Shown one piece after another: positions 31,511 to 41,158 of a DNA stretch of 64,000 bases (positions within the stretch are counted from its first letter, which is position 1; every line of letters starts with the position of its first letter). A program made the position numbers and the translations under genes. The DNA is taken from assembly GCA_902575835.1 (NCBI GenBank), contig CACGSX010000001.1:1-64000 (forward strand), read 5' to 3'. The stretch comes from an uncultured Pelagibacteraceae bacterium (GTDB lineage: Bacteria > Pseudomonadota > Alphaproteobacteria > Pelagibacterales > Pelagibacteraceae). A model generated the notes under the pieces. It was not told the origin of the DNA. It made no database searches and saw only the letters and a program-made list of their open reading frames with translations.

Positions 31511-32810
31511 ATTTTTTGAGTTTGCTTGATAAATTAATTTTCTTTTCGTTTACATACTCTTGATGATTTTGCTCAATTTTTCCAAGTTCATATTTGTAAT
31601 TAACCATTATTCCAAATGATCTTTTAAAACCTACATCGGACACATTTGCATTTATTACAATATCGTCAATTTCTGCACCGTTGTTTAGATGAAATCTACA
31701 AACATCATTAATTGGAAAACCTAGATCATTTTTTTGAATAGCTAAATAATTTAGAGCAATTTTTGTAAGTAAATCTTTATTGTCTATAAATTTTCTATCT
31801 CCAATTTTTAATCCTAATGATTTTAGAAATTCAACTTTAGGAAAGTTTTCTTTTTTAACTATTTCTCCTAATTTTTCATTATCTAAAGACTTAACCCAAT
31901 CGGCAAAACCTATCATTGGAGAGAGTGTTCCAAAATTCTTTACATCAGTTAATTCTTCTTGCAACTCATAGACTACTCTTTTGATTAAAAAATTTCCTAA
32001 AGTAACCCTAGATAGTCCCTCTTGACAGTTGCTAATTGAATAAAATGTTGCGGTGTCATAATTTTCTTTTTTCTCATTATTAGGTCGTGTCAACTCTTGA
32101 ATGGACTTAGCCAAACCTTTGGTTAATGCAATCTCAACAAAAATAATTGGTTCTTCATCTAAAGCAGGGTGAAAATAAGCAAAAAATCTTCTATTTTCTC
32201 CAAGTCTAATTTTTAATTCATTCATATCTTTCATTGAATGAACTTTCTCATATTTTAGTAATTTTTCTAATATTGCTGCTTTAGTATCCCATGTAATTTT
32301 TCTTAATTTTAAAAATCCAGGATTAAACCAATTTTTAAAGATATCTATGAGATCATAGTCTAAATCTTTTAATTCTGGATTTTTAATTAGAAAAGTTTGT
32401 AAATCCTCTCTTAAAGAAACTATTTCTGGTGTACCATTTGGTGCCATATTTAATCTTTTAAATAATTCTTTTCGTTTACCTGATGATATTCTTGATAAAT
32501 TTAAAATTGACCTACTATTTTTGTTTTGACTATAATCTTTTATTGCCTCATCTATGCTATCTGAATTTGGTTTATATTTTTCATTAACTTGTAATAAGAA
32601 TTTTAATTTTTCATCGTAAGACAAGTTATGATACCTAAACAAGACATCTCTTGCTAATGTAATTCCAAAAGCTGCTCCTTTTGATGACAACAGGTCATCA
32701 CATAGCTCAATCAAATCTCTTTTTTTAGAGAATTTTTTTAATGATTTTTTCTCTAAAATTTTTTGACCAGCATCAGCAATTGTCTCGAATATTCTTTTTA
32801 TATTTAGCAT
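31503..32810 (-). CDS. malonyl-CoA decarboxylase
   Basis: LKLRKITWDTKAAILEKLLKYEKVHSM, RRFFAYFHPALDEEPIIFVEIAL, ATFYSISNCQEGL, FHLNNGAEI. Confidence 0.92.
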   Translation of the reverse strand: MLNIKRIFETIADAGQKILEKKSLKKFSKKRDLIELCDDLLSSKGAAFGITLARDVLFRYHNLSYDEKLKFLLQVNEKYKPNSDSIDEAIKDYSQNKNSRSILNLSRISSGKRKELFKRLNMAPNGTPEIVSLREDLQTFLIKNPELKDLDYDLIDIFKNWFNPGFLKLRKITWDTKAAILEKLLKYEKVHSMKDMNELKIRLGENRRFFAYFHPALDEEPIIFVEIALTKGLAKSIQELTRPNNEKKENYDTATFYSISNCQEGLSRVTLGNFLIKRVVYELQEELTDVKNFGTLSPMIGFADWVKSLDNEKLGEIVKKENFPKVEFLKSLGLKIGDRKFIDNKDLLTKIALNYLAIQKNDLGFPINDVCRFHLNNGAEIDDIVINANVSDVGFKRSFGIMVNYKYELGKIEQNHQEYVNEKKINLSSKLKKYV

Positions 32811-32825
32811 TGTGTTTTTTATATA

Positions 32826-34157
32826 TTAAAAACCTAAACTTTTACCCATTATTTTGTCAGGTAACCAGGTCACAATCTCAGGAAAAATACACAAAATAAG
32901 TATAGCTAAAGCCATAATTATCATAAATGGTATAGATCCCTTTAAAATTTCTGACAAACTTACATCTGGAGTTATACCTTTGATTATATAAAGGTTTAAT
33001 CCGACTGGTGGAGTAATTAATCCAATTTCCATATTGATTGTAAATACAATTGCAAACCAGTAAGGATCAAATCCCAGCTGAGTTATAACTGGCAGTAAAA
33101 TTGCTGAAGTCATAACAATAACTGCAACTGGAGGTAAAAAGAAACCTGCAATCAACAGAAATATATTTATTAAAATAAATACAACCCATTTATTAGAGCT
33201 CATCTCTACCATGCTTTGGGCTAATGATTGAGTTACGTAAAGTTGTGATAATGTAAATGCAAAAAGATAAGAAGCTGCGATGATAAACATTATCATCACA
33301 CTTTCTTTCATGGAAACTTTAACAATATTCCATATTTTTTTTGGTTGGTAAATTTTGTAGACGACTGCAATCAAAACAAAAACTAAAAAGGCTCCAACCC
33401 CTGAAGCTTCTGATGGAGTAGCAACACCACCATATAAAACATATAAAACACCAGCAATGATTGCTAAGAAAGGAAGTATCCTTGGTAAAACCTCAATTTT
33501 TTCTTTAAAAGTTGGTGGTGTTCTATTCTTTAAAGCTTTAGCTGAATCTTTATCTATAAAGTAACTATGTATCAGTGCCCAGATAGCAAACATACCTGCA
33601 AGCATAAATCCTGGTATCAATCCGCTTAAAAATAATCTTCCAATCGATGTTCCGGTAGCAATACCATAAACAATTAACACAATGCTTGGAGGTATTAAAA
33701 CTCCTAATGTTCCGCCCGCTGCTATAGTGCCTGTTGCAATTTGGTCTGAGTATCCTCTTTTTCTCATTTCAGGAATTCCCATGGTACCAATTGCAGCACA
33801 GGTTGCAGGACTTGATCCACTAAGTGCAGCAAAAATTGAACAAGCTCCTATATTAGAGATAACTAGTCCTCCAGGTACTCTCCATAACCATCTGTCTAAT
33901 CCTGTATATAAATCTTTTCCTGCTGGAGAATTAGCAACTGCCATTCCCATTAAAATAAACATTGGTATTGACAGAAGAACAAACGAATTCAATCCTGCAT
34001 AAAAAGTTTCAGCAAAGACATCTAACATTTGGAAACCTTCGAAAGCAACTAAAAGAGCTATTGATACAAAGCTTAAACCAAAAGCAATTGGTATTCCCGA
34101 AAACAAAACTATTAAAGTAAAAACAGCTACGATTATTGCAATTATTAATGGATCCAT
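32826..34157 (-). CDS. dctM: TRAP transporter large permease, DctM
   Basis: PMFILMGMAVANS, FAALSGSSPATCAAIGTMGIPEM, GTLGVLIPPSI, ITPPVGLNLYIIKG. Confidence 0.93.
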   Translation of the reverse strand: MDPLIIAIIVAVFTLIVLFSGIPIAFGLSFVSIALLVAFEGFQMLDVFAETFYAGLNSFVLLSIPMFILMGMAVANSPAGKDLYTGLDRWLWRVPGGLVISNIGACSIFAALSGSSPATCAAIGTMGIPEMRKRGYSDQIATGTIAAGGTLGVLIPPSIVLIVYGIATGTSIGRLFLSGLIPGFMLAGMFAIWALIHSYFIDKDSAKALKNRTPPTFKEKIEVLPRILPFLAIIAGVLYVLYGGVATPSEASGVGAFLVFVLIAVVYKIYQPKKIWNIVKVSMKESVMIMFIIAASYLFAFTLSQLYVTQSLAQSMVEMSSNKWVVFILINIFLLIAGFFLPPVAVIVMTSAILLPVITQLGFDPYWFAIVFTINMEIGLITPPVGLNLYIIKGITPDVSLSEILKGSIPFMIIMALAILILCIFPEIVTWLPDKIMGKSLGF

Positions 34158-34651
34158 TAGTTAGTATCCTGTTCGTCTGTAAGCTTAATAATCTCTGCTA
34201 TATATTGTAAAATCATTAACGCAGCACCTATCATCATTGAGGAATATGGTACCCACAAAGGAGGATCCCAAACAGTTCCCGTTGAGTAATTTTTAGTAAA
34301 AGCTTCCTCAACCATTAGAAAACCAAAGTAAAATAAGATTAAGAAGAATAACAAACTGACTAAAGAGGTAAAAATTTTAAGTCTTAAAATATTTTTTTTT
34401 GATAGAAAATCATAAATCCACTCCATGCTAACATGAGCTTTTTCACTTAAAACATATGCACTTCCTATAAATGTTGAAGCAACTAGGAGCATTGTAACTA
34501 GCTCAGTTTGCCAAGTGATTGCTCTTTGAAAAAAGTATCTTTCAAAAACTAATTCGACAATAACAAGAATTGATAAAAGTAAAGCTAATACAGCAAAAGC
34601 TCCACAAGCTCTTGCAACGTAATCACAGAATTTTAAGTATTTTTCTTTCAT
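34157..34651 (-). CDS. dctQ: TRAP transporter small permease, DctQ
   Basis: FFQRAITWQTELVTMLLVASTFIGSAYVLSEKAHVSMEW; between dctP and dctM. Confidence 0.9.
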   Translation of the reverse strand: MKEKYLKFCDYVARACGAFAVLALLLSILVIVELVFERYFFQRAITWQTELVTMLLVASTFIGSAYVLSEKAHVSMEWIYDFLSKKNILRLKIFTSLVSLLFFLILFYFGFLMVEEAFTKNYSTGTVWDPPLWVPYSSMMIGAALMILQYIAEIIKLTDEQDTN

Positions 34652-34687
34652 AAAAAAACCCCTACTTATAGAGAATAAATAGGGGTT
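34652..34687 (-). terminator. intercistronic rho-independent terminator-like hairpin between dctP and dctQ
   Basis: Minus strand AACCCCTA...TAGGGGTT 8-bp perfect stem (34680-34687 with 34657-34664) running into a T-run that ends at the dctQ ATG. Confidence 0.85.
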
Positions 34688-34701
34688 CTTTATATATTAT
34701 T

Positions 34702-35712
34702 TTATTTAACTGCTAAAGCCATTTCCATTAGCTTATCGCCACCTGGAACTTTTTCAGCAAAAGCTTTGTGAGATGATTTTATTGCAATATCAACCCATGC
34801 AGCATGATCATCAGCATCCATATACACTAATTTAACACCCGCAGCTTTGTATGCTTCCTCAAACTTTTTATCTAAGTTTTCTACTTGAGCTGTCATATAT
34901 TTCTCAGCAACTTTTCCTGCTTTCATTAAAGCCACTTGCTGGCTTGAATTTAATGCATTGTAGCTTTTCTTAGACATTAAAATTGGCTCATACATAAACC
35001 ATAAACCAAATTTTCCTGGAGGGGTTGCACATTTTACTTGTTCATAAATTTTGTAACTTACAAAACTTCCTGAACTAGTATTTGCACCTGTTAATACACC
35101 AGTTTGTAATCCAGTATAAATTTCAGATGATGGCATACTTTGAATACCTGCACCAGCAGCCTCTAACATTTGGTTGAAAGCTTTTCCTGCAGCTCTCATC
35201 ACTTGTCCTTTAGCATCACTTGGATTTTTGATACATTTAGTTTTTGATGCAAAACCACCACCTAACCATGCATCAGATAGTACTACAACACCAGCATCAC
35301 TGATTATTTTTTTAATCTCAGTCATCATTGGACCTTTATTAAATCTCAATGCATGCTCATGATTTTTTACAGTTCCTGGCATTAATGTAGCATCAAACTC
35401 TGGATGGAATTTTGATGCATAAGCTAATGGGAAAGCAGAAATATCTAATTGACCTGTAGTCATAGGTTTCCACTGTTCTTTTGGCTTATAAAGTGACTTA
35501 GCTGGATAAATTCTAATTTCTAAATCAACGTTTGCTTTTTTTACTTCATCAGCAATAATTTGTACCATTTCATGACGTGGGTCAAAAGAGCCGTCAGCTC
35601 TTGGTGTTCCTGGCCATTGGTGACTTGCTTTTAATGTAACTGCATATGCAGATCCTACTATTGAAAAAGCTATAATTATTGAAGACAAATATAATGTTAT
35701 TTTTCTTAACAT
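34702..35712 (-). CDS. dctP: TRAP transporter substrate-binding protein, DctP family
   Basis: Signal peptide; KASHQWPGTPRADGSFDPRHEMVQIIADEV; FPLAYASKFHPEFDATLMPG; upstream of dctQM. Confidence 0.92.
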   Translation of the reverse strand: MLRKITLYLSSIIIAFSIVGSAYAVTLKASHQWPGTPRADGSFDPRHEMVQIIADEVKKANVDLEIRIYPAKSLYKPKEQWKPMTTGQLDISAFPLAYASKFHPEFDATLMPGTVKNHEHALRFNKGPMMTEIKKIISDAGVVVLSDAWLGGGFASKTKCIKNPSDAKGQVMRAAGKAFNQMLEAAGAGIQSMPSSEIYTGLQTGVLTGANTSSGSFVSYKIYEQVKCATPPGKFGLWFMYEPILMSKKSYNALNSSQQVALMKAGKVAEKYMTAQVENLDKKFEEAYKAAGVKLVYMDADDHAAWVDIAIKSSHKAFAEKVPGGDKLMEMALAVK

Positions 35713-35794
35713 AGTTTTCCCCTTTTTATTTATAAAGATGATATTAAATTGAACTTGAGCAGAAGAGTCAATATAAGGAAATGACGTACTTATT

Positions 35795-36937
35795 ATGGAT
35801 GGTCCTTTAAAAAATTTATTAGTTGTTGATCTTACTAGGGTTTTAGTAGGTCCATATTGTACAATGATTTTATCTGATCTCGGTGCACGTGTAATTAAAG
35901 TAGAAGCACCAGAAATTGGTGACGATTCAAGAAAATTTGGACCTTTTGTTAAAGATTATTCAGCATATTTTATGTCGCTAAATAGAGGAAAAGAAAGTAT
36001 TGCTCTTAATTTAAAAAATGAAGATGATAAAAAAATCTTTGATAAAATTTTAGCAAAAGCAGATATTTTAGTAGAAAATTTTAAACCAGGTACTTTGGAA
36101 AAATGGGGATATGGTTGGAAAGATGTAAGCAAAAAATATCCAAAATTAATATACGCATCTGCATCTGGTTTCGGTCAGACTGGCCCTTTAAAAGAATTAC
36201 CCGCTTATGACATGGTCGTTCAAGGAATGGGTGGACTGATGAGTGTTACAGGTCATCCAAATAGTGAACCAACAAGAGTTGGAACATCAATTGGTGATAT
36301 TACAGCAGGCCTTTTTACTGCAATTGGAATTAATGCAGCTTTGTATGATAGACAAAAAACAGGTAAGGGAATGTTTATAGATGTTTCAATGTTAGACTGC
36401 CAAATTGCGATTTTAGAAAATGCAATTGCAAGATATTTATCTAAAAATGAAATTCCTAAACCGATGGGATCTAGACATCCTTCGATTGCTCCGTTTGAGG
36501 CATTTAAAACAAAAGATAGTTATATAATCATTGCCGCAGGTAACGATAAATTATATGAAAAACTTTGTGAAGTATTAGGAATACCTGAAATGGTCAGTGA
36601 CAAAAGATTTAATACTAATTCACTCAGATGTGAAAATATGAATGAACTAAAATCAATTTTTGAAGATAAACTTTCTTCAAAAAATACTTCTGAATGGGTA
36701 AGTGAAATGGAAAAATTAAAGATACCTTGCGGACCAATATTTAATATTAAAGAAGCTGTAGAAAATCCTCAAATCGAAGCAAGAAACATGATTGTTAAAG
36801 CCTATCATAAAGTGGTTGGTGATTTTAGATTAGCAGGCAATCCTATAAAAATGTCTTCATACGAAGATAAAAGTACTAGAGGGGATATTCCTGATCTTGA
36901 TGAACACAGGGAACAAATATTAAAAGAGTTTTCTTAA
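35795..36937 (+). CDS. CaiB/BaiF (type III) CoA-transferase
   Basis: GPLKNLLVVDLTRVLVGPYCTMILSDLGARVIKVEAPEIGDDSR, YFMSLNRGKESIALNLK, YDMVVQGMGGLMS. Confidence 0.93.
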   Translation: MDGPLKNLLVVDLTRVLVGPYCTMILSDLGARVIKVEAPEIGDDSRKFGPFVKDYSAYFMSLNRGKESIALNLKNEDDKKIFDKILAKADILVENFKPGTLEKWGYGWKDVSKKYPKLIYASASGFGQTGPLKELPAYDMVVQGMGGLMSVTGHPNSEPTRVGTSIGDITAGLFTAIGINAALYDRQKTGKGMFIDVSMLDCQIAILENAIARYLSKNEIPKPMGSRHPSIAPFEAFKTKDSYIIIAAGNDKLYEKLCEVLGIPEMVSDKRFNTNSLRCENMNELKSIFEDKLSSKNTSEWVSEMEKLKIPCGPIFNIKEAVENPQIEARNMIVKAYHKVVGDFRLAGNPIKMSSYEDKSTRGDIPDLDEHREQILKEFS

Positions 36938-37465
36938 TTAAGAATTGTTTTCTTCGTCGCTTACGTTATCTGAAACTTGCTCTTCTGCTTCTGAAACTTG
37001 ATCTAAAGAAACGTCATCACTTTCTTCAGCCTCGCTTGGAGCTTCTACATTAACATCAGGTTGAGCTGATGGTGATAATTCAGCAAGATCTTCTTTTGAA
37101 ACTTGAATTTTTTCTGGAATTTTCCTAGCTCTTTTCGAAGGAAGTATTGGTACACCACTTTTTGAGATTTCACCCTTGTACAAATTCTCAAAATCGTCAC
37201 CAATATCTTCATCTTCCTCAGCAGTATCATCGATTTGTTCTACATGTTTTCTTAGTTTGTAAACTGCAGCTTCAGTTAAATCTGGAACTTTAATTGTTTC
37301 TTCAGCTATCTCTCTTAATGCAATAACTGTATGCTTGTCGTTATCTCTATCTAATGTAGGTTCAATTCCTGAATTAAGTTGAGTAGCTCTTTCTTTAGCA
37401 ACCAAAACTAATTCATAAGGGCTATCTACTTTATCTATACAGTCTTCAACGGTAACTCTTGCCAT
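36938..37465 (-). CDS. rpoZ: RNA polymerase omega subunit with long acidic C-terminal extension
   Basis: [41 protein letters not shown]; Asp/Glu/Ser-rich C-terminal half. Confidence 0.92.
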   Translation of the reverse strand: MARVTVEDCIDKVDSPYELVLVAKERATQLNSGIEPTLDRDNDKHTVIALREIAEETIKVPDLTEAAVYKLRKHVEQIDDTAEEDEDIGDDFENLYKGEISKSGVPILPSKRARKIPEKIQVSKEDLAELSPSAQPDVNVEAPSEAEESDDVSLDQVSEAEEQVSDNVSDEENNS

Positions 37466-37507
37466 GGGCGATTAAATATACTCCAAGATCAACAAAATCA
37501 AGTATTT

Positions 37508-38716
37508 TTATACTAAAATTGGATTTAATTTTTTTCTAACTAAAAAAAGAAGAACAAAAGAAATAAGTATATAAAGTGCAGAAATTAAAGCAATTTTCTC
37601 AATTGAAAATCCAATATCAATTAAAATTCCAAAAAGAGCTGTTCCAAAAGCAGTTGAAAAAACCATTAGAGCAGTAGTTAAAGCTTTAATAGATCCAATA
37701 TGCTTTACACCATAAACTTCAGCCCAAGTAGAAGATCCCAAAACGTTTGCCAAACCATTTGATATTCCAATTAAACCTAAAAATATAAATGCAGTAAATT
37801 GTGCATCAAAATTAATAATTACAAAAGTCGACAGAAATAAAGGAATATTCATAAAAATTAAAAGTTTTCGACTTGTGAATTTATCAATTAAGAAACCAGA
37901 TATTAAAAGTGTAATTACTGAAAATACTGAATAAGACATAAAAGACTGAGCAATTACAAATGGTCCCCAGTTTTTTGATTCAGTAATAAATGATTGGTAA
38001 ACAAATACACCAGTTGCAATCCAAGGCATTGCAAGCATATTCATGCTTACGATATAAAATTTATAATCTTTTATTACTTCAATTCTTTTCCATTGCTTAA
38101 TATTTTCCTCTTTAAATTCTTCACCTTCAGTGCTTTCTCTCGTATCAAGTTCAACAGTTCGAACTAAAAAGAATGATGCAATCGGTAAAAATATTAAAAT
38201 TAATAAAGCAATTACTGTCCAAATATTTTGCCAAGTTGTTAATGACAACAAAAATACCATTAAAACAGGTAAAATAAATTCAGCACTAGATAAACCAAAC
38301 CAGCAAATACTTAATGCCCTACCCCTAGATTTTGTAAAATATCTTGAAACTGTTGTTGTTGCAGTATGAGACATCATTCCTTGACCTGAAAATCTCATTA
38401 AAAAAATTGCAATGAATAAAAAAACTATTGATGAAATTTTTGAAAAGAAAAAACAAGAAAAAGATAAAAGTAATGTTACATAGATTGCAAATCGAAAAAT
38501 ATTTATATCATCAATTTTCTTTCCAACCCAAATAAGTAATAAACTACTGCACAATGTTGCTGATGCATATATTGAGCCAAATTGTCCATGAGTTATCGAG
38601 AGTGTCTCTCTTATACTTGTATTGAATATTCCAAGAAAAAAACTCTGTCCAAAGCTTGAAAAAAATGTAAATATAAATCCAAATACAATTACTTTTAAAC
38701 TTAAATTTTTAAACAT
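37508..38716 (-). CDS. MFS transporter
   Basis: 12-TM hydrophobic pattern; MMSHTATTTVSRYFTKSRGRALSICWFGLSSAEFILP. Confidence 0.85.
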   Translation of the reverse strand: MFKNLSLKVIVFGFIFTFFSSFGQSFFLGIFNTSIRETLSITHGQFGSIYASATLCSSLLLIWVGKKIDDINIFRFAIYVTLLLSFSCFFFSKISSIVFLFIAIFLMRFSGQGMMSHTATTTVSRYFTKSRGRALSICWFGLSSAEFILPVLMVFLLSLTTWQNIWTVIALLILIFLPIASFFLVRTVELDTRESTEGEEFKEENIKQWKRIEVIKDYKFYIVSMNMLAMPWIATGVFVYQSFITESKNWGPFVIAQSFMSYSVFSVITLLISGFLIDKFTSRKLLIFMNIPLFLSTFVIINFDAQFTAFIFLGLIGISNGLANVLGSSTWAEVYGVKHIGSIKALTTALMVFSTAFGTALFGILIDIGFSIEKIALISALYILISFVLLFLVRKKLNPILV

Positions 38717-38724
38717 AAAAAAAT

Positions 38725-39600
38725 ATGACTTCTAAAGTTGCTTTCATAGGTCTTGGTGTAATGGGTTATCCAATGGCAGGATATATATCAAAAGCAGGAC
38801 ATAATGTAACTGTTTTTAACAGAACAAAATCAAAAGCAGAAAAATGGATTGTTGAATACAAAGGTAATATGGCTGATACACCATCTGAAGCTGCTAAAGA
38901 TGCTGATTTTATTTTTACATGTGTTGGGAATGACGATGATTTAAAACAAGTATCTTTAGGAGAACACGGATTATTTCATAATGCCAAGGAAGGATGTGTA
39001 TATATAGATAATTCAACGGTGTCTGCTGAAATTTCTAGAGAACTTTATAAAGCTGCAAAAGATAAAGGATTTGGTTTTTTAGATGCTCCTATATCTGGAG
39101 GACAATCAGGTGCTGAAGGTGGAATTCTAACTGTGATGGTTGGGGGTGATGAAAATGATTTTAAAAAAGCAGAGCCAATAATTGATTGTTATAGTAAAAA
39201 AGTAACTTTAATTGGACCATCAGGTAGTGGACAATTAACAAAAATGGTTAATCAAATGTGTATTGGTGGTTTGGTTCAAGGATTATCAGAAGCAGTAAAT
39301 TTTGGAATTAATGCAGGTTTAGATATGGACAAAGTTATGGAAACTATCTCTAAAGGTGCAGCTCAATCTTGGCAAATGGAAAATAGATATAAAACTATGG
39401 TAGCAGATAAATTTGATTACGGATTTGCTGTAGATTGGATGAGAAAAGATTTAAAAATTTGTATTGAAGAGGCAAAAAGAAATGGTTCACCTGTACCAGT
39501 AACAGAAATTGTTGACGGTTATTATGCTGAAGTTCAAAAAATGGGTGGAAATCGTTGGGATAGCTCTAGCTTAATAGCTAGATTAAAAAAGAAAAAATAA
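38725..39600 (+). CDS. 3-hydroxyisobutyrate dehydrogenase-type NAD(P)-dependent oxidoreductase
   Basis: VAFIGLGVMGYPMAGYISKAGHNVTVFNRT, FLDAPISGGQSGAEGGILTVMVGG, KMVNQMCIGG. Confidence 0.92.
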   Translation: MTSKVAFIGLGVMGYPMAGYISKAGHNVTVFNRTKSKAEKWIVEYKGNMADTPSEAAKDADFIFTCVGNDDDLKQVSLGEHGLFHNAKEGCVYIDNSTVSAEISRELYKAAKDKGFGFLDAPISGGQSGAEGGILTVMVGGDENDFKKAEPIIDCYSKKVTLIGPSGSGQLTKMVNQMCIGGLVQGLSEAVNFGINAGLDMDKVMETISKGAAQSWQMENRYKTMVADKFDYGFAVDWMRKDLKICIEEAKRNGSPVPVTEIVDGYYAEVQKMGGNRWDSSSLIARLKKKK

Positions 39601-39602
39601 TT

Positions 39603-40208
39603 GTGTCTACCACTGTTCCCTACTACGAGGATTTTTCCGAAATAAAAAAGAAAATTTGGTTAATGCTAACTGATGCAGTTACTAATAGGTCTTCACCATT
39701 TAGAATACCTGTTTTTTCGTGTGGAAGTGAAGATAATATTGAAAGTAGAATTGTTGTTCTTAGAAAATCAGATGAACAAAATAATTTAGTTCAATTTCAC
39801 AGTGACATTAGATCTGATAAAATTAAAATCTTAGAAAAAAACCCAAATTCATCTATGTTATTTTATGATAAAGATGAAAAAATTCAGGTTAGATTAAAAG
39901 TTGAAGCAATTATCAATCACAATAATGATATAACAAAACAATCTTGGGAAAAAACTCAACATATAAGTCGTAAGTGTTACTTAGTAGATAATGGACCAGG
40001 TACAGAGTCTGATATTCCAACATCTGGCTTAAAACCTGAATTAGATAATTTTGATTACACAAAAGAACAAAGCGAAGAAGGATATAAAAACTTTACTGTT
40101 ATACAGTGTAAAATTAAATCTATAGAATGGTTGTACTTAGCTGCAAAAGGTCATCGACGAGCTAGATTTGATGTTAATAATAATAAAGATACTTGGCTAG
40201 TTCCTTAA
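39603..40208 (+). CDS. pyridoxamine 5'-phosphate oxidase-like flavin-binding protein
   Basis: PFRIPVFSCGSEDNIESRIVVLRKSD, SDIRSDKIKILEKNPNSSMLFYD, WLYLAAKGHRRARFD. Confidence 0.75.
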   Translation: MSTTVPYYEDFSEIKKKIWLMLTDAVTNRSSPFRIPVFSCGSEDNIESRIVVLRKSDEQNNLVQFHSDIRSDKIKILEKNPNSSMLFYDKDEKIQVRLKVEAIINHNNDITKQSWEKTQHISRKCYLVDNGPGTESDIPTSGLKPELDNFDYTKEQSEEGYKNFTVIQCKIKSIEWLYLAAKGHRRARFDVNNNKDTWLVP

Positions 40209-41134
40209 CTAAAGATATCCTGTATTTTCAATGTCTTACTTGGAAGTATTTTTTTAAGATCTTTTCTTTTGTATTTACTTAACCTTTTATAAAATTCATC
40301 CAAAGTCATACCAAAAGTATTTTTAAAAGTAGTTTGCCAATTCCAGCCTGAAGGTTGTTTAGCCCTTTGTATCCAGAATTCTCTAAAAACTAATTCAAAT
40401 GCTTTTTCTTCAGAAATATTATTTTTTTTTAATTCGTTAACTAATGCCAGTACTATGAATGCAGAGCCAGCATAATTGCTATCAAATCCATTTTTTTGTG
40501 GTGATGTCTTATGTTTTTCGTATAAATGAGGTTCTTTATTAACCTTTTTAATGCTCCATCTTTTACTCTCTTTAATGTCGCTCTTTAAAAGATCTTTTTT
40601 ATAATATTGCCTTGAATAGATCTCTTCTAAAACTTTAGCACCTCCCTCGACCAACCACTTTGCACTGTTTTCAGACAGACACCTATCTCTGTGAGAAAGT
40701 GCGTTTTGATAAACGTGAAAATACTCATGGACAATAACAGTGTAAGTGCGAATTTTATTAATTGAACTTGTAAAATCTTTTGGAAATATGTCTAGTTGCA
40801 TCCATGGTTCAGGTGAATTACATCCTTCAATACCTGAGTACTTCATATTGGCACGCTTTTCCGGAAAAGGATTTTTTGTGCTTTGCCATGCATAGATATC
40901 CATATTATAGCCCTGTTTCATGTTTGTTAATTTCATATTATTTTTGACCCAATTGTTAGTATTCTCATTTATAGGCATAACTTCTTGCACAATATTCATT
41001 ATATTTTTGAATTCAGTAACCCATTTCTCTGGTAAATTTTCATGCAAGTTATATTTGAACTTAAATTTTTCAACAGCGACAACTGAATTAGAATAAAAAA
41101 ATAAAGAGATAAAAATTATAAATATTGTTTTCAT
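40205..41134 (-). CDS. secreted putative zinc metallopeptidase (gluzincin-like HEYFH...E)
   Basis: Signal peptide; VIVHEYFHVYQ and downstream WLVEGGAKVLEE. Confidence 0.6.
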   Translation of the reverse strand: MKTIFIIFISLFFYSNSVVAVEKFKFKYNLHENLPEKWVTEFKNIMNIVQEVMPINENTNNWVKNNMKLTNMKQGYNMDIYAWQSTKNPFPEKRANMKYSGIEGCNSPEPWMQLDIFPKDFTSSINKIRTYTVIVHEYFHVYQNALSHRDRCLSENSAKWLVEGGAKVLEEIYSRQYYKKDLLKSDIKESKRWSIKKVNKEPHLYEKHKTSPQKNGFDSNYAGSAFIVLALVNELKKNNISEEKAFELVFREFWIQRAKQPSGWNWQTTFKNTFGMTLDEFYKRLSKYKRKDLKKILPSKTLKIQDIFS

Positions 41135-41158
41135 TTAATATTTAATGATCTATGGATT

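Noticed and set aside
33682-34002. Antisense ORF of 106 aa inside dctM
   Set aside because: Fully nested in a well-supported permease gene; no family motif.
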